Assembly (NCBI GenBank): GCA_028823995.1 | Contig: JAPPFD010000007.1 | Span: 1 to 64,000, forward strand | Direction of reading: 5' to 3' | Length of the DNA: 64,000 bases | Origin: a bacterium | GTDB taxonomy: Bacteria; Actinomycetota; Acidimicrobiia; Spongiisociales; ZC4RG35 | Part shown: piece by piece, positions 53,421-62,945 of the stretch | Layout of the letters: each line of letters opens with the position of its first letter | Position numbering within the stretch: position 1 is the stretch's first letter | Notes under the pieces: generated by a model | What the model saw: only the letters and a program-made list of their open reading frames with translations | What the model was told of the DNA's origin: nothing | The model's database searches: none | Program-made: the position numbers and the translations under genes

Positions 53421-53987
53421 ATGACCGGTTCTACAGACCCTGACACCAAAAGCCTTGTCCGGACCACCGACCGCCTGGTGGTGATCGGTACTTCCGGCGC
53501 AGGCAAGACGACATTGGCTGAGAGGATCGCCCAAGCGCTCGACATGTCTCACGTAGAGTTCGACGGGATACGTCATGGACCGGACTGGACGGAAACTCCC
53601 GACGAGGTGTTCAGGGAGACATTGAGACGCCAACTACAGGGCGACAGGTGGGTCGCCGACGGCAATTACAGCTTCGCACGGGACATAGTCTGGCCCAGGG
53701 CGACGACGGTGGTCTGGCTTGACTTCCCGATTCGAGTGGTCATGTGGAGGCTGTTCTGGAGGACGATGCGCCGGGGATTCTTCCGGGAGGAACTGTGGAA
53801 TGGCAACCGAGAAAGGCTCTGGTGGCACTTCTTCAGTCGCCAATCGCTCTTCCTGTGGGCCATGCAGACCCACTGGCACCGGCGCAGGACGATACCGGCG
53901 GCTCTGGCCCATCCGGAGCACGCTCATCTGGACTTGGTCCACCTGCGCTCGCCGAGAGAAGCACACCAATGGCTCCTGACGCTATAG
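53421..53987 (+). CDS. P-loop nucleoside/adenylate kinase-like protein
   Basis: 188 residues from ATG 53421; a TTG at 53388 would add 11 residues. A Walker A motif GTSGAGKTT lies near residue 26, followed by MSHVEFDGIRHG, WVADGNYS and a Lys/Arg-rich lid with several Trp. It resembles the small topology-modulation/adenylate-kinase-like ATPases of bacteria. The phosphoryl acceptor is unknown. It does not belong to the neighbouring catabolic operon in an obvious way. Confidence 0.8.
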   Translation: MTGSTDPDTKSLVRTTDRLVVIGTSGAGKTTLAERIAQALDMSHVEFDGIRHGPDWTETPDEVFRETLRRQLQGDRWVADGNYSFARDIVWPRATTVVWLDFPIRVVMWRLFWRTMRRGFFREELWNGNRERLWWHFFSRQSLFLWAMQTHWHRRRTIPAALAHPEHAHLDLVHLRSPREAHQWLLTL

Positions 53988-54041
53988 GCGATAGCGGGTG
54001 TCCAATCCCCCGCTGACCTCATGTGTAAGGTGGGATCAATC

Positions 54042-54737
54042 ATGCGTTTGACTGAAACGAAGCTAGGCGGATGGTCCCTGTTGCTCGGGACCTTGGCCGT
54101 GGGAGTCGGCTATGCGCTCTCTCCGGGCCGCGGCGCGGTGGACACCGTGCCAAGCACCAGCCTCACCGACCTTACGATGGCCATGGCCCGCAACCAGGGG
54201 CTTTCGTACACGGTGCCCATCGTGATCCTCGTCGGCGGCCTGCTCATGCTTCATGGTTTCTTGGCACTCCGGCGGCATGCAAGACCCTTGGCGCAACTCG
54301 GCATAGTGGGGATGGTCATCGGGCTGGTGCTGCAAATGGTGATGCGGGGCCTCGACTACATGATCACCGGCCTGGGAGTGGCGGCGCTGGAAACCCAGGG
54401 GACCCGGTCGGAGGAATGGCTCCAATCGGCCCACGAGATGCAGCGACTGGTGTTCGGGCTGCAATTCACCTCCATCGTGGTCGGCTTCACCGGGGCTGCG
54501 ATCCTGGCGCTGGGACTGGCCCTCCGGCCCGAGCCTCTGCACATTCCTCCCTTACTCAACAGCCTCGTCGCCGTGCTGGTCGTGGGGTCCCTGGGACTGT
54601 TCATCGCCGCGTGGCACTCCAACGCATTGGAGTTGGCGCTGGCGCCCGCGTTTGCGGCAATGTCGTTGGGTGGGATTGTCTACATGAGTCTTTTGGGGTG
54701 GAGGTTGATAAAGGCAAGCCCGAACGGGGAGCCATAG
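54042..54737 (+). CDS. multi-pass membrane protein, DUF4386-like
   Basis: 231 residues from ATG 54042, with AAGGTGGGA upstream (ATG 54021 would add seven residues). It has about seven membrane segments and the LHGFLALRRH motif. It shares the plan of the protein at 36405, so both belong to one family. The function is unknown. It precedes the transporter operon by 45 bases. Confidence 0.65.
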   Translation: MRLTETKLGGWSLLLGTLAVGVGYALSPGRGAVDTVPSTSLTDLTMAMARNQGLSYTVPIVILVGGLLMLHGFLALRRHARPLAQLGIVGMVIGLVLQMVMRGLDYMITGLGVAALETQGTRSEEWLQSAHEMQRLVFGLQFTSIVVGFTGAAILALGLALRPEPLHIPPLLNSLVAVLVVGSLGLFIAAWHSNALELALAPAFAAMSLGGIVYMSLLGWRLIKASPNGEP

Positions 54738-54782
54738 AATCAACCGGGTCCGTCCGCAACCTGTCGAGGGTCATTAGGGAAC

Positions 54783-56351
54783 ATGGAAGTCGCCGCGCCG
54801 CTGCCGAGTTGGTCGATCTATGCGATCCTGATCGCCCAGGGATCCATCTACGCCCTCCTGGTCTGGTTCCTGGGCAGGGCGAGGGGTAAGACCGCGGAGA
54901 CCTTCCTCTCCGGCGGAAGGGACATCGGCCACGGGATGATAAACGCCTCCGTGGTGGCGACCTGGGTGTGGGCGGCCACGCTGATGATCAGCAGTTGGAC
55001 CGGTTACCAGTATGGATTCATCGGGCCGTGGTGGTACGCCCTCGGGGCGACGGTGCCGCTGCCGCTGATGGCCTACCTGGGCAGGAGAGTCAGGACCGTG
55101 ATGCCCCGGGCGACCTCCTATCCCGAGTTCATGGCGCACCGCCTGGACCGAAAGAACCACATCCTGCACTCGTCGATCTCCACGGTCGTGTCTCTCTGGA
55201 TCACCGTCATGATCATCACCGGCGGCGCCATCATGGGCCACGCCTTCACGGGAGCGCCGTTCTGGGCCATCGCCCTGCTGATGGTGATCATCTTCGTCTC
55301 CTACATCCCCCTCGCCGGGCTCTGGGCCAGCATCCTGGCCGACACGGTGATGTCGCTGATGCTCTACGTGTGCCTCATCATCATCGCGGTGGCGGTCCTG
55401 GTCAAGATCGGTCCCGGAGAGATCTGGGCGGGCCTCACCGAGGTTGCGGCCACCAAGCCCACGTTGCAACCGGCAATTGGCGAAGCGGAGCAACTCAGCC
55501 AGTGGGACGGCCTCAACTGGCTGAACCCCGCGGGCCTGGGCTTTCTGGTGGTCAACATCGTGGGCAACCTGGGAGCGGTCCTGTGCAACCAGACGTATTG
55601 GTCCAGGGTGATCGGCGCCCGGGACCCGAATACCGCGTTCAAGTCCTTCATGACCGCTGCTCTCTGCTGGTGGCCCATCCCCCTGGCCACGGGCACGGCC
55701 CTGGGCGTCGCCGCCCTGTCCAGGGGCCTGGTGGTCGGAGAGACCTATAGCAACGGAGGCGCCACGATCCTCTTCACCGAGGCGGAGGCGGTTGCGCCGG
55801 TGATGGCGTTCCTGGTGCTGGGCTTCGCGGGGTTGACGATCTTCATCCTGGCGGTGGGTTCGGCCACCATCAGCACCGGAGCAGGGGAGATCCTTGCGGT
55901 GACCACCGTGTTCGTGAACGACATCTACAGGGGGCACATCAACCCGAAGGCCCGGGACAGGACCCTGCTGGTGGCCAGCAGGGCCACGCTCTACGTGATC
56001 GCCGCAGCTCTCCTGGCGGTCGTCATCTTCTTCCGAGAGATCGGGTTCTCCTTCGCGGGCATGTACCAGGCGATGGGCATCGCCTTCTCCTCGGCGGTGA
56101 TACCGGTGATCATGGCGTGCTTCGTGAAGAACACCAACCGGGAGGGCGCCTTCTGGGCCGCCATTATCGGGAGCGTCTGCGGCATGACCTACTGGTTGGC
56201 CACGGGAGCAGACCTGCTGTGGGGCGTGGTGTGGGGGAACATCATCGTGCTCAGCGTCTCCGCGGTGATAGCCGTCACGTGGACCATCATGAGACCGCAA
56301 CCCTTCGACTTCGACAGTCTCAAAGAGTCCGAAGGGGCCACGGGGGGATAG
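54783..56351 (+). CDS. sodium:solute symporter (SSS family)
   Basis: 522 residues with about 13 membrane helices. SSS features include ATWVWAATLMISSWTGYQYG, LGRRVRTVMPRATSYPEFMAHRLDRKN and AVGSATISTGAGEILAVT. It is closest by eye to the urea/short-acid subgroup, but substrate is uncertain. A 46-aa membrane protein follows 10 bases downstream, then a CoA ligase. The arrangement suggests uptake of an organic acid or amide degraded by the following enzymes. Confidence 0.9.
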   Translation: MEVAAPLPSWSIYAILIAQGSIYALLVWFLGRARGKTAETFLSGGRDIGHGMINASVVATWVWAATLMISSWTGYQYGFIGPWWYALGATVPLPLMAYLGRRVRTVMPRATSYPEFMAHRLDRKNHILHSSISTVVSLWITVMIITGGAIMGHAFTGAPFWAIALLMVIIFVSYIPLAGLWASILADTVMSLMLYVCLIIIAVAVLVKIGPGEIWAGLTEVAATKPTLQPAIGEAEQLSQWDGLNWLNPAGLGFLVVNIVGNLGAVLCNQTYWSRVIGARDPNTAFKSFMTAALCWWPIPLATGTALGVAALSRGLVVGETYSNGGATILFTEAEAVAPVMAFLVLGFAGLTIFILAVGSATISTGAGEILAVTTVFVNDIYRGHINPKARDRTLLVASRATLYVIAAALLAVVIFFREIGFSFAGMYQAMGIAFSSAVIPVIMACFVKNTNREGAFWAAIIGSVCGMTYWLATGADLLWGVVWGNIIVLSVSAVIAVTWTIMRPQPFDFDSLKESEGATGG

Positions 56352-56361
56352 TGAGCTGACC

Positions 56362-56502
56362 ATGTCGGAACTGTGGTACGTCCTCAACCACTGGGTCACC
56401 ATCGCCTGGCTCGTCCTGGCCGCCTTCTACGCCTACTACGCGGTGATAGCAGACCTGGTGATCATCGTCAAGAACCGCAGGAGAGAACGAAAGCAGGGGT
56501 GA
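56362..56502 (+). CDS. 46-aa membrane protein, probable symporter partner
   Basis: ATG 56362, ten bases after the symporter stop, seven bases before the CoA ligase start. One hydrophobic segment (about 9-34, WVTIAWLVLAAFYAYYAVIA) is followed by a basic tail (KNRRRERKQG). Many SSS and related symporters have such a short partner. It is too short for most ORF filters but its position makes it credible. Confidence 0.68.
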   Translation: MSELWYVLNHWVTIAWLVLAAFYAYYAVIADLVIIVKNRRRERKQG

Positions 56503-56509
56503 CGCGGTC

Positions 56510-58168
56510 TTGGGAACCAGCGCCACCGCACACACCCACCCGCACTCCGTGAGCCACGACGCCGCGCGCGGCTATCGGCGTGCCGGGTGGTGGACCGGCC
56601 AAAGGCTGGTGGATCGATTCGCGTCCCATGTCACAGAGGCCCCCGACCGACTGGCCCTGGTCAGCGGCGGCGACACACTGTCAAGGGGGGATCTATGGAA
56701 GGAAGCGGGAAAGGCCGCCGACCAGATCCGTGCGGTTGTGGGTGACGCAAGGAGGGTCGTGGTGATTCATCTGCCCAATACCACCTCCTGGATGGTGATG
56801 TTCCTGGCCGTGCTGCGGGCCGGCCATGTCCCGGCTACGCCACCGGTAACCACCGAGGCCGACCACCTGCGTCACATCTTCGAGCTGACCAGGCCCGCCC
56901 TGGCCATTTCCGCGGGCAGCCACGGGCGGGCGTCGCCGGCCCGGATCGTCCAAGAGGCCGCCGCCAGAACCGGGGGCGTGGCCCTAGGCCTGGCTGATCA
57001 AACACTCCTCGAAGTGCATAGCATCGGCAGAGACCTGCATGCGACCGACCATGTTCCCGAAGCCACCGCCCACCTCATGTTCACTTCGAGCACCACCGGA
57101 CCGCCGAAGGCTGTGAGCCACAGCGAGGACTCCCTGGCCACGCTGAACCGGCAGTTCGCGGAGCGATTCGACCTCACCGGCCACACGCCTGTATTCATGC
57201 CGTCCTCCCTGGGGCACAGCGTTGGGGCCATCCATGGCGCTCGACTGTCGATGTTTCTGGGCGCGCCGCTCATCCTTCAGAGCGGGTGGAACCCCGGAAC
57301 GGCCCTGGAACTCATCGCGCGTCACCGGGCGGCGTTCACCGCCGCCGCCACGCCGTTCCTTCTCGACCTGGCCAACGCCCCGTGGAGCGGCGCCGAGCCC
57401 AAGCTGGGCCCGCTGCGGTACTTCCTGTGCGGCGGCGCCCAGGTGCCGCCGGCGCTGATCCGGCGTTGCCGCAAAGAGTTTCCCGACACGTTCGTGACGC
57501 CGCTCTGGGGCATGACGGAGGGCGGCCTCACCACCTGCGTGGACCGTTCCACCGCCGAGCAGGTCGAAAACACCGTCGGCATCGGCCTTCCCGGCCTGGA
57601 GCTACGAGTCCTCGACGCCGAGATGCGGCTGCGAGAGCGCGGCGCCGGCGAGTTGGTCATGCGCGGGCCGGGAGTGTTCAACTCCTACTTCGGCCAGCCC
57701 GAACTGTATGCCGAGCACCTCGTCGGAGAGGGATTCTTCCGCACCGGCGACCTTGCCCACATCGACGCCGACCGTTACGTATCGATCACCGGACGGGTCA
57801 AGGACCTGATCGTCCGCGGAGGGGTCAACATCTCCCCCGTAGAGACCGAGAATGCTGTCGCTGCCCACCCGGACGTGGTGGGGGTGGCGGTGATCGGGTG
57901 GCCGGATGAACGCCTCGGCGAGCGCATCTGCGCGGCTGTCCAGGCCAACGCTCCCCTGGACCTTGAACAAGTCATAGCCTTCTGCGCGGCCCGAGGGCTG
58001 TCTCGACGGTACTGGCCCGAGCGTCTCGAATTGGTTGACGGCTTCCCCCGCACGGCGTCGGGAAAGATCCGGAAGCTGCAATTGCGGACCGTGTTGTTGG
58101 GGCGTGCCCCCGGCGCCCAGGGCCCGCCTTCGGGGAGTCCGTCCCAATCCGGGGAGGCGAAGCCGTGA
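56510..58168 (+). CDS. AMP-forming acyl-CoA synthetase/ligase
   Basis: 552 residues, TTG start at 56510 (a later start is possible). ATP-binding motif SSTTGPPKAV, TPLWGMTEGG, RTGDLAHIDADRYVSITGRVKDLI and FPRTASGKIRKLQL are standard ANL-superfamily features. It would activate an organic acid as CoA thioester. It heads the enzyme part of the operon and overlaps the hydrolase gene by four bases (GTGA). The substrate is unknown. Confidence 0.9.
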   Translation: MGTSATAHTHPHSVSHDAARGYRRAGWWTGQRLVDRFASHVTEAPDRLALVSGGDTLSRGDLWKEAGKAADQIRAVVGDARRVVVIHLPNTTSWMVMFLAVLRAGHVPATPPVTTEADHLRHIFELTRPALAISAGSHGRASPARIVQEAAARTGGVALGLADQTLLEVHSIGRDLHATDHVPEATAHLMFTSSTTGPPKAVSHSEDSLATLNRQFAERFDLTGHTPVFMPSSLGHSVGAIHGARLSMFLGAPLILQSGWNPGTALELIARHRAAFTAAATPFLLDLANAPWSGAEPKLGPLRYFLCGGAQVPPALIRRCRKEFPDTFVTPLWGMTEGGLTTCVDRSTAEQVENTVGIGLPGLELRVLDAEMRLRERGAGELVMRGPGVFNSYFGQPELYAEHLVGEGFFRTGDLAHIDADRYVSITGRVKDLIVRGGVNISPVETENAVAAHPDVVGVAVIGWPDERLGERICAAVQANAPLDLEQVIAFCAARGLSRRYWPERLELVDGFPRTASGKIRKLQLRTVLLGRAPGAQGPPSGSPSQSGEAKP

Positions 58169-58959
58169 ACTCGGTCGAATTGAACGACATCGTAGTCAAC
58201 TACAGCCGGCGTGGCTCGGGCAACCCCGTCGTGTTGCTCCACGGACTGGCGGAGGACCATCGCTCATGGGAGGCCGTCGCCACCCACCTGGGTTCCTTCA
58301 CCACCTTCGCCGTCGACCTCCGAGGCCACGGGAGGACGACCGCCGGCCAGGCTGCGGGTACCCTGTCGCAACTGAGCGACGACTTGATCATGTTTCTCAG
58401 CGCCGTCAGCGGCCCGGCAGCGGTCGTCGGGTACTCGCTCGGGGGCACGATCGCTCTCCGGGCCGCGGCCGTGGCGCCGGGCCTGATCCGCCACCTTATC
58501 GTGGTCGCCACCTCATCGGTGGTCGGTTCGGCCGCAGCCAGGTTTTTCGAGGGCCGCGTGGCCCAGATTGAAGCCGGGGACTGGGCCGGCTTCGCCGCCG
58601 GTCTGCGCAACGACACGTCGCAGCAGATCATCACCGACGCGGAACTCGACTCCGTAACCGCCAGCCGGATGGCGGCCACCGGAGACGGCCGCGGGTACGT
58701 CAACGCCGCCAGGGCCATGGTCGGGATCCGGAGCGAACCGCTCCATCCACTGTTGGCAAGGATCACGATCGCCCTCGACATCGTCGGAGCCGAAGGCGAC
58801 GTCTTCTGTCCCCGACGGGCGTCGGACCTCATCGCCGACGCGGCCCTCCACAGCCGCTTCCACGAAATCGCCGGCGCCGGTCATCTGCTGTCCGTCGACC
58901 AGCCCCGGGCCTACGGCGAGTTGCTCGCTCGGCTCCTCCGCGAATCGGAGGCCCGATGA
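58165..58959 (+). CDS. alpha/beta hydrolase
   Basis: 264 residues, GTG start. It has the oxyanion-region HG (LLHGLAEDHRSW), nucleophile serine in VGYSLGG, an acid in GAEGDVFCP and the catalytic His in GAGHLLSVDQP. It resembles esterases and enol-lactone hydrolases of catabolic operons. It overlaps both neighbours by four bases, so it is made with them. Specific substrate is unknown. Confidence 0.88.
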   Translation: MNSVELNDIVVNYSRRGSGNPVVLLHGLAEDHRSWEAVATHLGSFTTFAVDLRGHGRTTAGQAAGTLSQLSDDLIMFLSAVSGPAAVVGYSLGGTIALRAAAVAPGLIRHLIVVATSSVVGSAAARFFEGRVAQIEAGDWAGFAAGLRNDTSQQIITDAELDSVTASRMAATGDGRGYVNAARAMVGIRSEPLHPLLARITIALDIVGAEGDVFCPRRASDLIADAALHSRFHEIAGAGHLLSVDQPRAYGELLARLLRESEAR

Positions 58960-59975
58960 CGCAAAGGTACGGCATCTCGCTGGGAGTGAGTCCCCGGGAG
59001 CCGTTGATCCGCACGTCCGAGCTGGCCCGGGCCATTGACGAGAGCGGCTTCGAGGTCCTTTGGTACATAGACTTCCAGCTCGGGATGAAAGACGTGTACG
59101 CGGCTATGAACCTGGCCGCGTTGTCCACCAAGACAGCGCTCATCGGAGCGGGCGTCACCAACCTCGTGACGCGGCACCCCACCGTCACCGCCAACGCCAC
59201 TGTCGCTCTCGACGAACTCTCCGGCGGTCGGGCTCTACTCGGTCTCGGCGCGGGATGGTCGGCGGTGCTCGGCGCCGGAGGCAGGCCGTCGAGGCTGGGC
59301 GACCTGCGGTCCGGAGTCGAGGAATTCCGCAAATTGTTCACCGGCGAGGCACACGAGCTTTACGGCGCCCGGGCGCGCCTGGCGACCGCCACCCGGCAGA
59401 TCCCCATCTATCTCGCCGCGTCCCAGCCCGCCATGCTGCGCCTCGCCGGCGAAGTCTGCGACGGGGTGGTCCTGATGGGCGCCGCCGACCCCGACTTCTG
59501 CTCGTGGCAGATCGAGTTCATACACGAGGGTTTGGCGGCGGCCCACCGTGATCGGAAGGAACTGACGATCGACCTGTTCATCACCATGTCGGTAGGCGAC
59601 GACGAGACAGGGGCCATCGAGGACATCCGAGCTTGGGCGACCAGCCAGGCAGCCACGTTTTACCCGTGGAAGCGAATGCCGCCGGCATGGGAGAGGTTCC
59701 GCCCCGAGTTCGCTCGGGCGGCCGAAGCCTACAAGCTCGTCGATCACCTGTCACTGCAGGCCCGGCACCGCCAGATCGTGTCGAACGACTTCGCTCGATC
59801 GGTGGCGCTGGTGGGCGACCTGGACACGTGCGTGAGCCGGCTGCGCCGCCTCTGGCGACTCGACATCGACCGAATAACCTTCGCCCTCCTGTCGGGCGGG
59901 CGGGAGCAGCGTCTCGCCCACCTGTCCAATACCGTGATTCCCGCTGTGAGAGCAAGGGAGGAAACTGATGGTTGA
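58956..59975 (+). CDS. LLM-class flavin/F420-dependent oxidoreductase
   Basis: 339 residues, ATGA overlap. It is a luciferase-like TIM barrel: LGVSPREP, ALIGAGVTNLVTRHP, TVALDELSGGRALLGLGAGWSA and PIYLAASQPAMLRLAGEVCDGVVLMG match F420-dependent glucose-6-phosphate dehydrogenase/methylene-H4MPT reductase-like enzymes. In actinobacteria F420 is the likely cofactor, and a Ddn-like protein also occurs in this window, but the sequence alone cannot separate F420 from FMN. Confidence 0.88.
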   Translation: MTQRYGISLGVSPREPLIRTSELARAIDESGFEVLWYIDFQLGMKDVYAAMNLAALSTKTALIGAGVTNLVTRHPTVTANATVALDELSGGRALLGLGAGWSAVLGAGGRPSRLGDLRSGVEEFRKLFTGEAHELYGARARLATATRQIPIYLAASQPAMLRLAGEVCDGVVLMGAADPDFCSWQIEFIHEGLAAAHRDRKELTIDLFITMSVGDDETGAIEDIRAWATSQAATFYPWKRMPPAWERFRPEFARAAEAYKLVDHLSLQARHRQIVSNDFARSVALVGDLDTCVSRLRRLWRLDIDRITFALLSGGREQRLAHLSNTVIPAVRAREETDG

Positions 59976-60729
59976 CGAAATGCCGGTGGCGCTGGTCACC
60001 GCAGCCGCGGGAGCAGGCATCGGAGCGGCGGTGGCGCGCCGACTTGCCTCGGACGGATTCGACGTGGTGGTGACCGACGCCCACGAGCGCCGATGCCGGG
60101 AGTTCGCACGAGTCCTGTCCGCCGAACTCGGGCGGGACTTCCTCTCTTACCACCTCGACGTGACCGACCACGCGCAGGTACGCACCGTGATCGACGACGT
60201 GGTGGCCCGACGAGGCCGCCTCGACGTGCTGGTCAACAACGCGGGATGGTCGAAGATCGAGCCGGTGGCCGAGATGTCCCTGGAGACCTGGCAACGCTGC
60301 CTCGATGTGGATCTCACCGGCACGTTTGTGTGCATGCGTTACGCCCTCCCCACCATGATCGCCGGCGGAGGCGGCTCGGTCATCAACATCTCCTCGATCG
60401 CGGCGTGGGAGATGTCGGCCGATCACGGCGCAGCCTACTCGGCCGCCAAGGCCGGTGTGTTGGCCCTCACCCGGGTGGCAGCGGCCGAGAACGGGGTCCA
60501 CGGAGTGCGCGTCAACGCCGTGGCTCCCGGCCTCATCCACAACGAATTCCTGCGCAGGATCTACCCCAACGAGTTCTTCGACCAATACCTCTCCGACAAA
60601 GCGTTCCTGGGCCGCATAGGACGACCTGACGATGTGGCCGGCATGGTTTCCTTCCTGGCCTCGGACGAAGCCGGCTACGTGACGGGCGAGGTCTTCACCG
60701 TCTCCGGAGGTGTGTCCGCCCGTGGATGA
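59968..60729 (+). CDS. short-chain dehydrogenase/reductase
   Basis: 253 residues, overlapping the previous gene by eight bases. The SDR glycine motif is TAAAGAGIGAA, with NNAG, Ser in NISSIAA and Y-x3-K (YSAAK). The ending VTGEVFTVSGG is normal. It probably oxidises a hydroxyacyl-CoA or related intermediate, given the CoA ligase and enoyl-CoA hydratase in the same operon. It overlaps the amidase gene by up to eight bases. Confidence 0.88.
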   Translation: MVDEMPVALVTAAAGAGIGAAVARRLASDGFDVVVTDAHERRCREFARVLSAELGRDFLSYHLDVTDHAQVRTVIDDVVARRGRLDVLVNNAGWSKIEPVAEMSLETWQRCLDVDLTGTFVCMRYALPTMIAGGGGSVINISSIAAWEMSADHGAAYSAAKAGVLALTRVAAAENGVHGVRVNAVAPGLIHNEFLRRIYPNEFFDQYLSDKAFLGRIGRPDDVAGMVSFLASDEAGYVTGEVFTVSGGVSARG

Positions 60730-62101
60730 GGGGCCGCTCTGGTGGCCCGTCCGGCGACTCCTTGCCGCCTACCGCGACGGCTCGCTCTCGCCCGTGGAGG
60801 TTGCGGACCTGGCCCAGGCGCGCATCGCCGAGACCAATCCGATCCTTCATGCGTTCATCCGCCCCACCCCCGCACTGGCCCGGCGTCAAGCCGAGGCCGC
60901 CGAGACGGCCTACCGTTCGGGTAGCCCTGGCCCTCTCGCCGGCGTCCCCGTCTCGATCAAGGACGCCTTCCACATCAAGGGTCACGTCACCACCCTGGGT
61001 TCGCTGGCCCACGTCAACGACGTTGCCGGCCACGACTCCGGCGCGGTGCGCCGCCTGCGAAGGGCCGGAGCCGTGATCGTCGGTAAGACCAACCTCCCCG
61101 AGTTCTGCCAGTCGGCCACCACTGACAACCTGCTCGGTCCCCCCACCGCCAACCCTTTCAACCCCGACCTCACGGCGGGAGGGTCGAGCGGCGGTGCGGC
61201 GGCATCGGTCGCCTCGGGGGCCTGCACTCTGGCGCTCGGATCCGACGGCGGTGGATCGATCCGCATACCTGCGTCTTTCTGCGGCCTCGTGGGCTTGAAA
61301 CCCACCCATGGAGCCATAGACGACGCTCAGGGCTTCCGGGCGTTCAGCCCGTTCGTCTCCGTGGGACCCCTGGCCCGTTGCGTGGACGACGCCCGCTACC
61401 TGTTTCGGGCGCTCTCAGCCGGAGGCGACGTTACCGCAGGGACGCCGGCCGGAAAGGGGCCCCGTCGTGTGGCGTGGTGCCCCAGCCCGGAAGGCCGCCC
61501 GGTCGACAGCGGTGTGGCGAGGGCGGCAATGGCGGCGGTGGACAAACTGGCCGCCTGCGGACACCACATCCGCCCTGTGGATCTCGACCTCGAAGGATGG
61601 GAGGACATATTCGGGCCGATCGTGCTCGCCGAGGAAGGTGAGCGGCGGGGGCGCCTGCTCGACGGACCCCACCGGTTGACGACCTACCAGGAACGGTCAT
61701 TGAGGGCGGCAGGGCGGCTCAGCCAGAAGACCATCGCCAAGGCCTTTTCGGACCTCGCCGAGTTCCGGGGTCGGGTGGATGGGCACTTTCGCGACTACGA
61801 CGTGATCATCACCCCCGCCACCGCCACCACGGCCTTCGAACTCGGCTGCCGACCGACGACTATTTCCGGCCGGGGGGTCGGGTGGCTCTGGGGAGCTTTC
61901 CCGTTCACCGCGCCATTCAATGTCTCCGGACATCCGGCGGTAGTGCTCCCCGTAGGGTTCCCGGACGGCCTGCCGGCCGCCATTCAACTGGTCGGACGCC
62001 GCGGGGACGACCGTGACCTGCTTTCCCTTGCCGGGCAACTGGAAGCCGAGTTGGACATCCGGCCCTTTACCCGCCTGTCGCCCCGGGTCCTGGCCCCATG
62101 A
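60722..62101 (+). CDS. amidase-signature hydrolase
   Basis: 459 residues from GTG 60722 (GTG 60710 would add four). The catalytic Lys is in VSIKDAFH, the Ser-cis-Ser region is GGSSGGAAASVASG, and the nucleophile region is GSDGGGSIRIPASFCG. Another amidase occurs at 31717 but the two are not close copies. Placed between an SDR and an enoyl-CoA hydratase, it may release ammonia from an amide in the same pathway. It overlaps the next gene by four bases (ATGA). Confidence 0.9.
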   Translation: MDEGPLWWPVRRLLAAYRDGSLSPVEVADLAQARIAETNPILHAFIRPTPALARRQAEAAETAYRSGSPGPLAGVPVSIKDAFHIKGHVTTLGSLAHVNDVAGHDSGAVRRLRRAGAVIVGKTNLPEFCQSATTDNLLGPPTANPFNPDLTAGGSSGGAAASVASGACTLALGSDGGGSIRIPASFCGLVGLKPTHGAIDDAQGFRAFSPFVSVGPLARCVDDARYLFRALSAGGDVTAGTPAGKGPRRVAWCPSPEGRPVDSGVARAAMAAVDKLAACGHHIRPVDLDLEGWEDIFGPIVLAEEGERRGRLLDGPHRLTTYQERSLRAAGRLSQKTIAKAFSDLAEFRGRVDGHFRDYDVIITPATATTAFELGCRPTTISGRGVGWLWGAFPFTAPFNVSGHPAVVLPVGFPDGLPAAIQLVGRRGDDRDLLSLAGQLEAELDIRPFTRLSPRVLAP

Positions 62102-62883
62102 CAGACGTAAGGCACAAGGTCGACGGTTCCACCCTCCTTGCAAGGATCCACCGGCCGGATCGCGCCAACGCCCTGCGGCGCCGGACAATTCACGAACTCG
62201 AAGCCCTGTTGGTTGCGGCCGAAGCTTCCGAGCCCGACTCCGCCGGACTGCCGGGCGCCTGCATCACGGGGGTGGTCATCACCGGGGGCCCCAAACGCTT
62301 CAGCGCAGGCGCTGACCTAGCCACGCTTACCGGAACGGTCAAGGACCTGGAGTTCGACGACGCCCTCGAACAACTGTGTCACCGGATAATCCACAGCCCG
62401 CTGCCGGTGGTTGCCGCCGTCGAGGGCGCCTGCTTCGGCGCGGCCGTCGACCTGGCATGGGCTTGTGATGCAGTGGTCATTTCGGAGGAGGCACGCGTCG
62501 CCCTGCCCTCCACCAGTTTGGGAATCCTGTACAACCCGCTGTCGGTGGCCCGCCTGCACTCCCGGCTCGGTTCCTCCACCCTTCGCCGTCTCATGGTTCT
62601 CCAACAGGAACTGGAGGGGCGGGAACTTCCGCCTGGCTCGGCCGAGGTGACACCACCGGGTGCTGCGGCTTCGACCGCCGTGCGCCTTGTGCAAGGGGTG
62701 TCCGCGGAAGGCGGCGCGATGGCGGCCACCAAGGCTCTCCTGGCGTCTTTGGACAGCAGAGCCCGGTTCGACCCCGCACGATGGCAGGTGGAGCGAGAAG
62801 CCCTGTTGGCCTCAACCGCCCGCCGGGAGGCCCTCGAGGCCCGCCGGGCCTCGATCACGAAAGAGAAACGGCCCCAAGCCTGA
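62098..62883 (+). CDS. enoyl-CoA hydratase/isomerase family protein
   Basis: 261 residues. The crotonase fold shows the oxyanion-hole segment KRFSAGADLATL and VEGACFGAAVDLAWACDAVV; the usual acid pair around 110-140 is only partly clear, so activity could be hydratase, isomerase or hydrolase. The C-terminus is Arg/Glu-rich. It is the last gene of the overlapping operon; a 60-base gap separates it from the convergent molybdenum enzyme gene. Confidence 0.86.
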   Translation: MTDVRHKVDGSTLLARIHRPDRANALRRRTIHELEALLVAAEASEPDSAGLPGACITGVVITGGPKRFSAGADLATLTGTVKDLEFDDALEQLCHRIIHSPLPVVAAVEGACFGAAVDLAWACDAVVISEEARVALPSTSLGILYNPLSVARLHSRLGSSTLRRLMVLQQELEGRELPPGSAEVTPPGAAASTAVRLVQGVSAEGGAMAATKALLASLDSRARFDPARWQVEREALLASTARREALEARRASITKEKRPQA

Positions 62884-62945
62884 ACGATCCAACCCCTCCT
62901 GGGCGTCTCGCTCCTTGTTGACACCTGCCGGTCCCGGGCGGCGGG

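Noticed and set aside
54774..56402. 542-residue minus-strand frame
   Set aside because: Antisense to the sodium:solute symporter; His/Gly/Arg-rich shadow.
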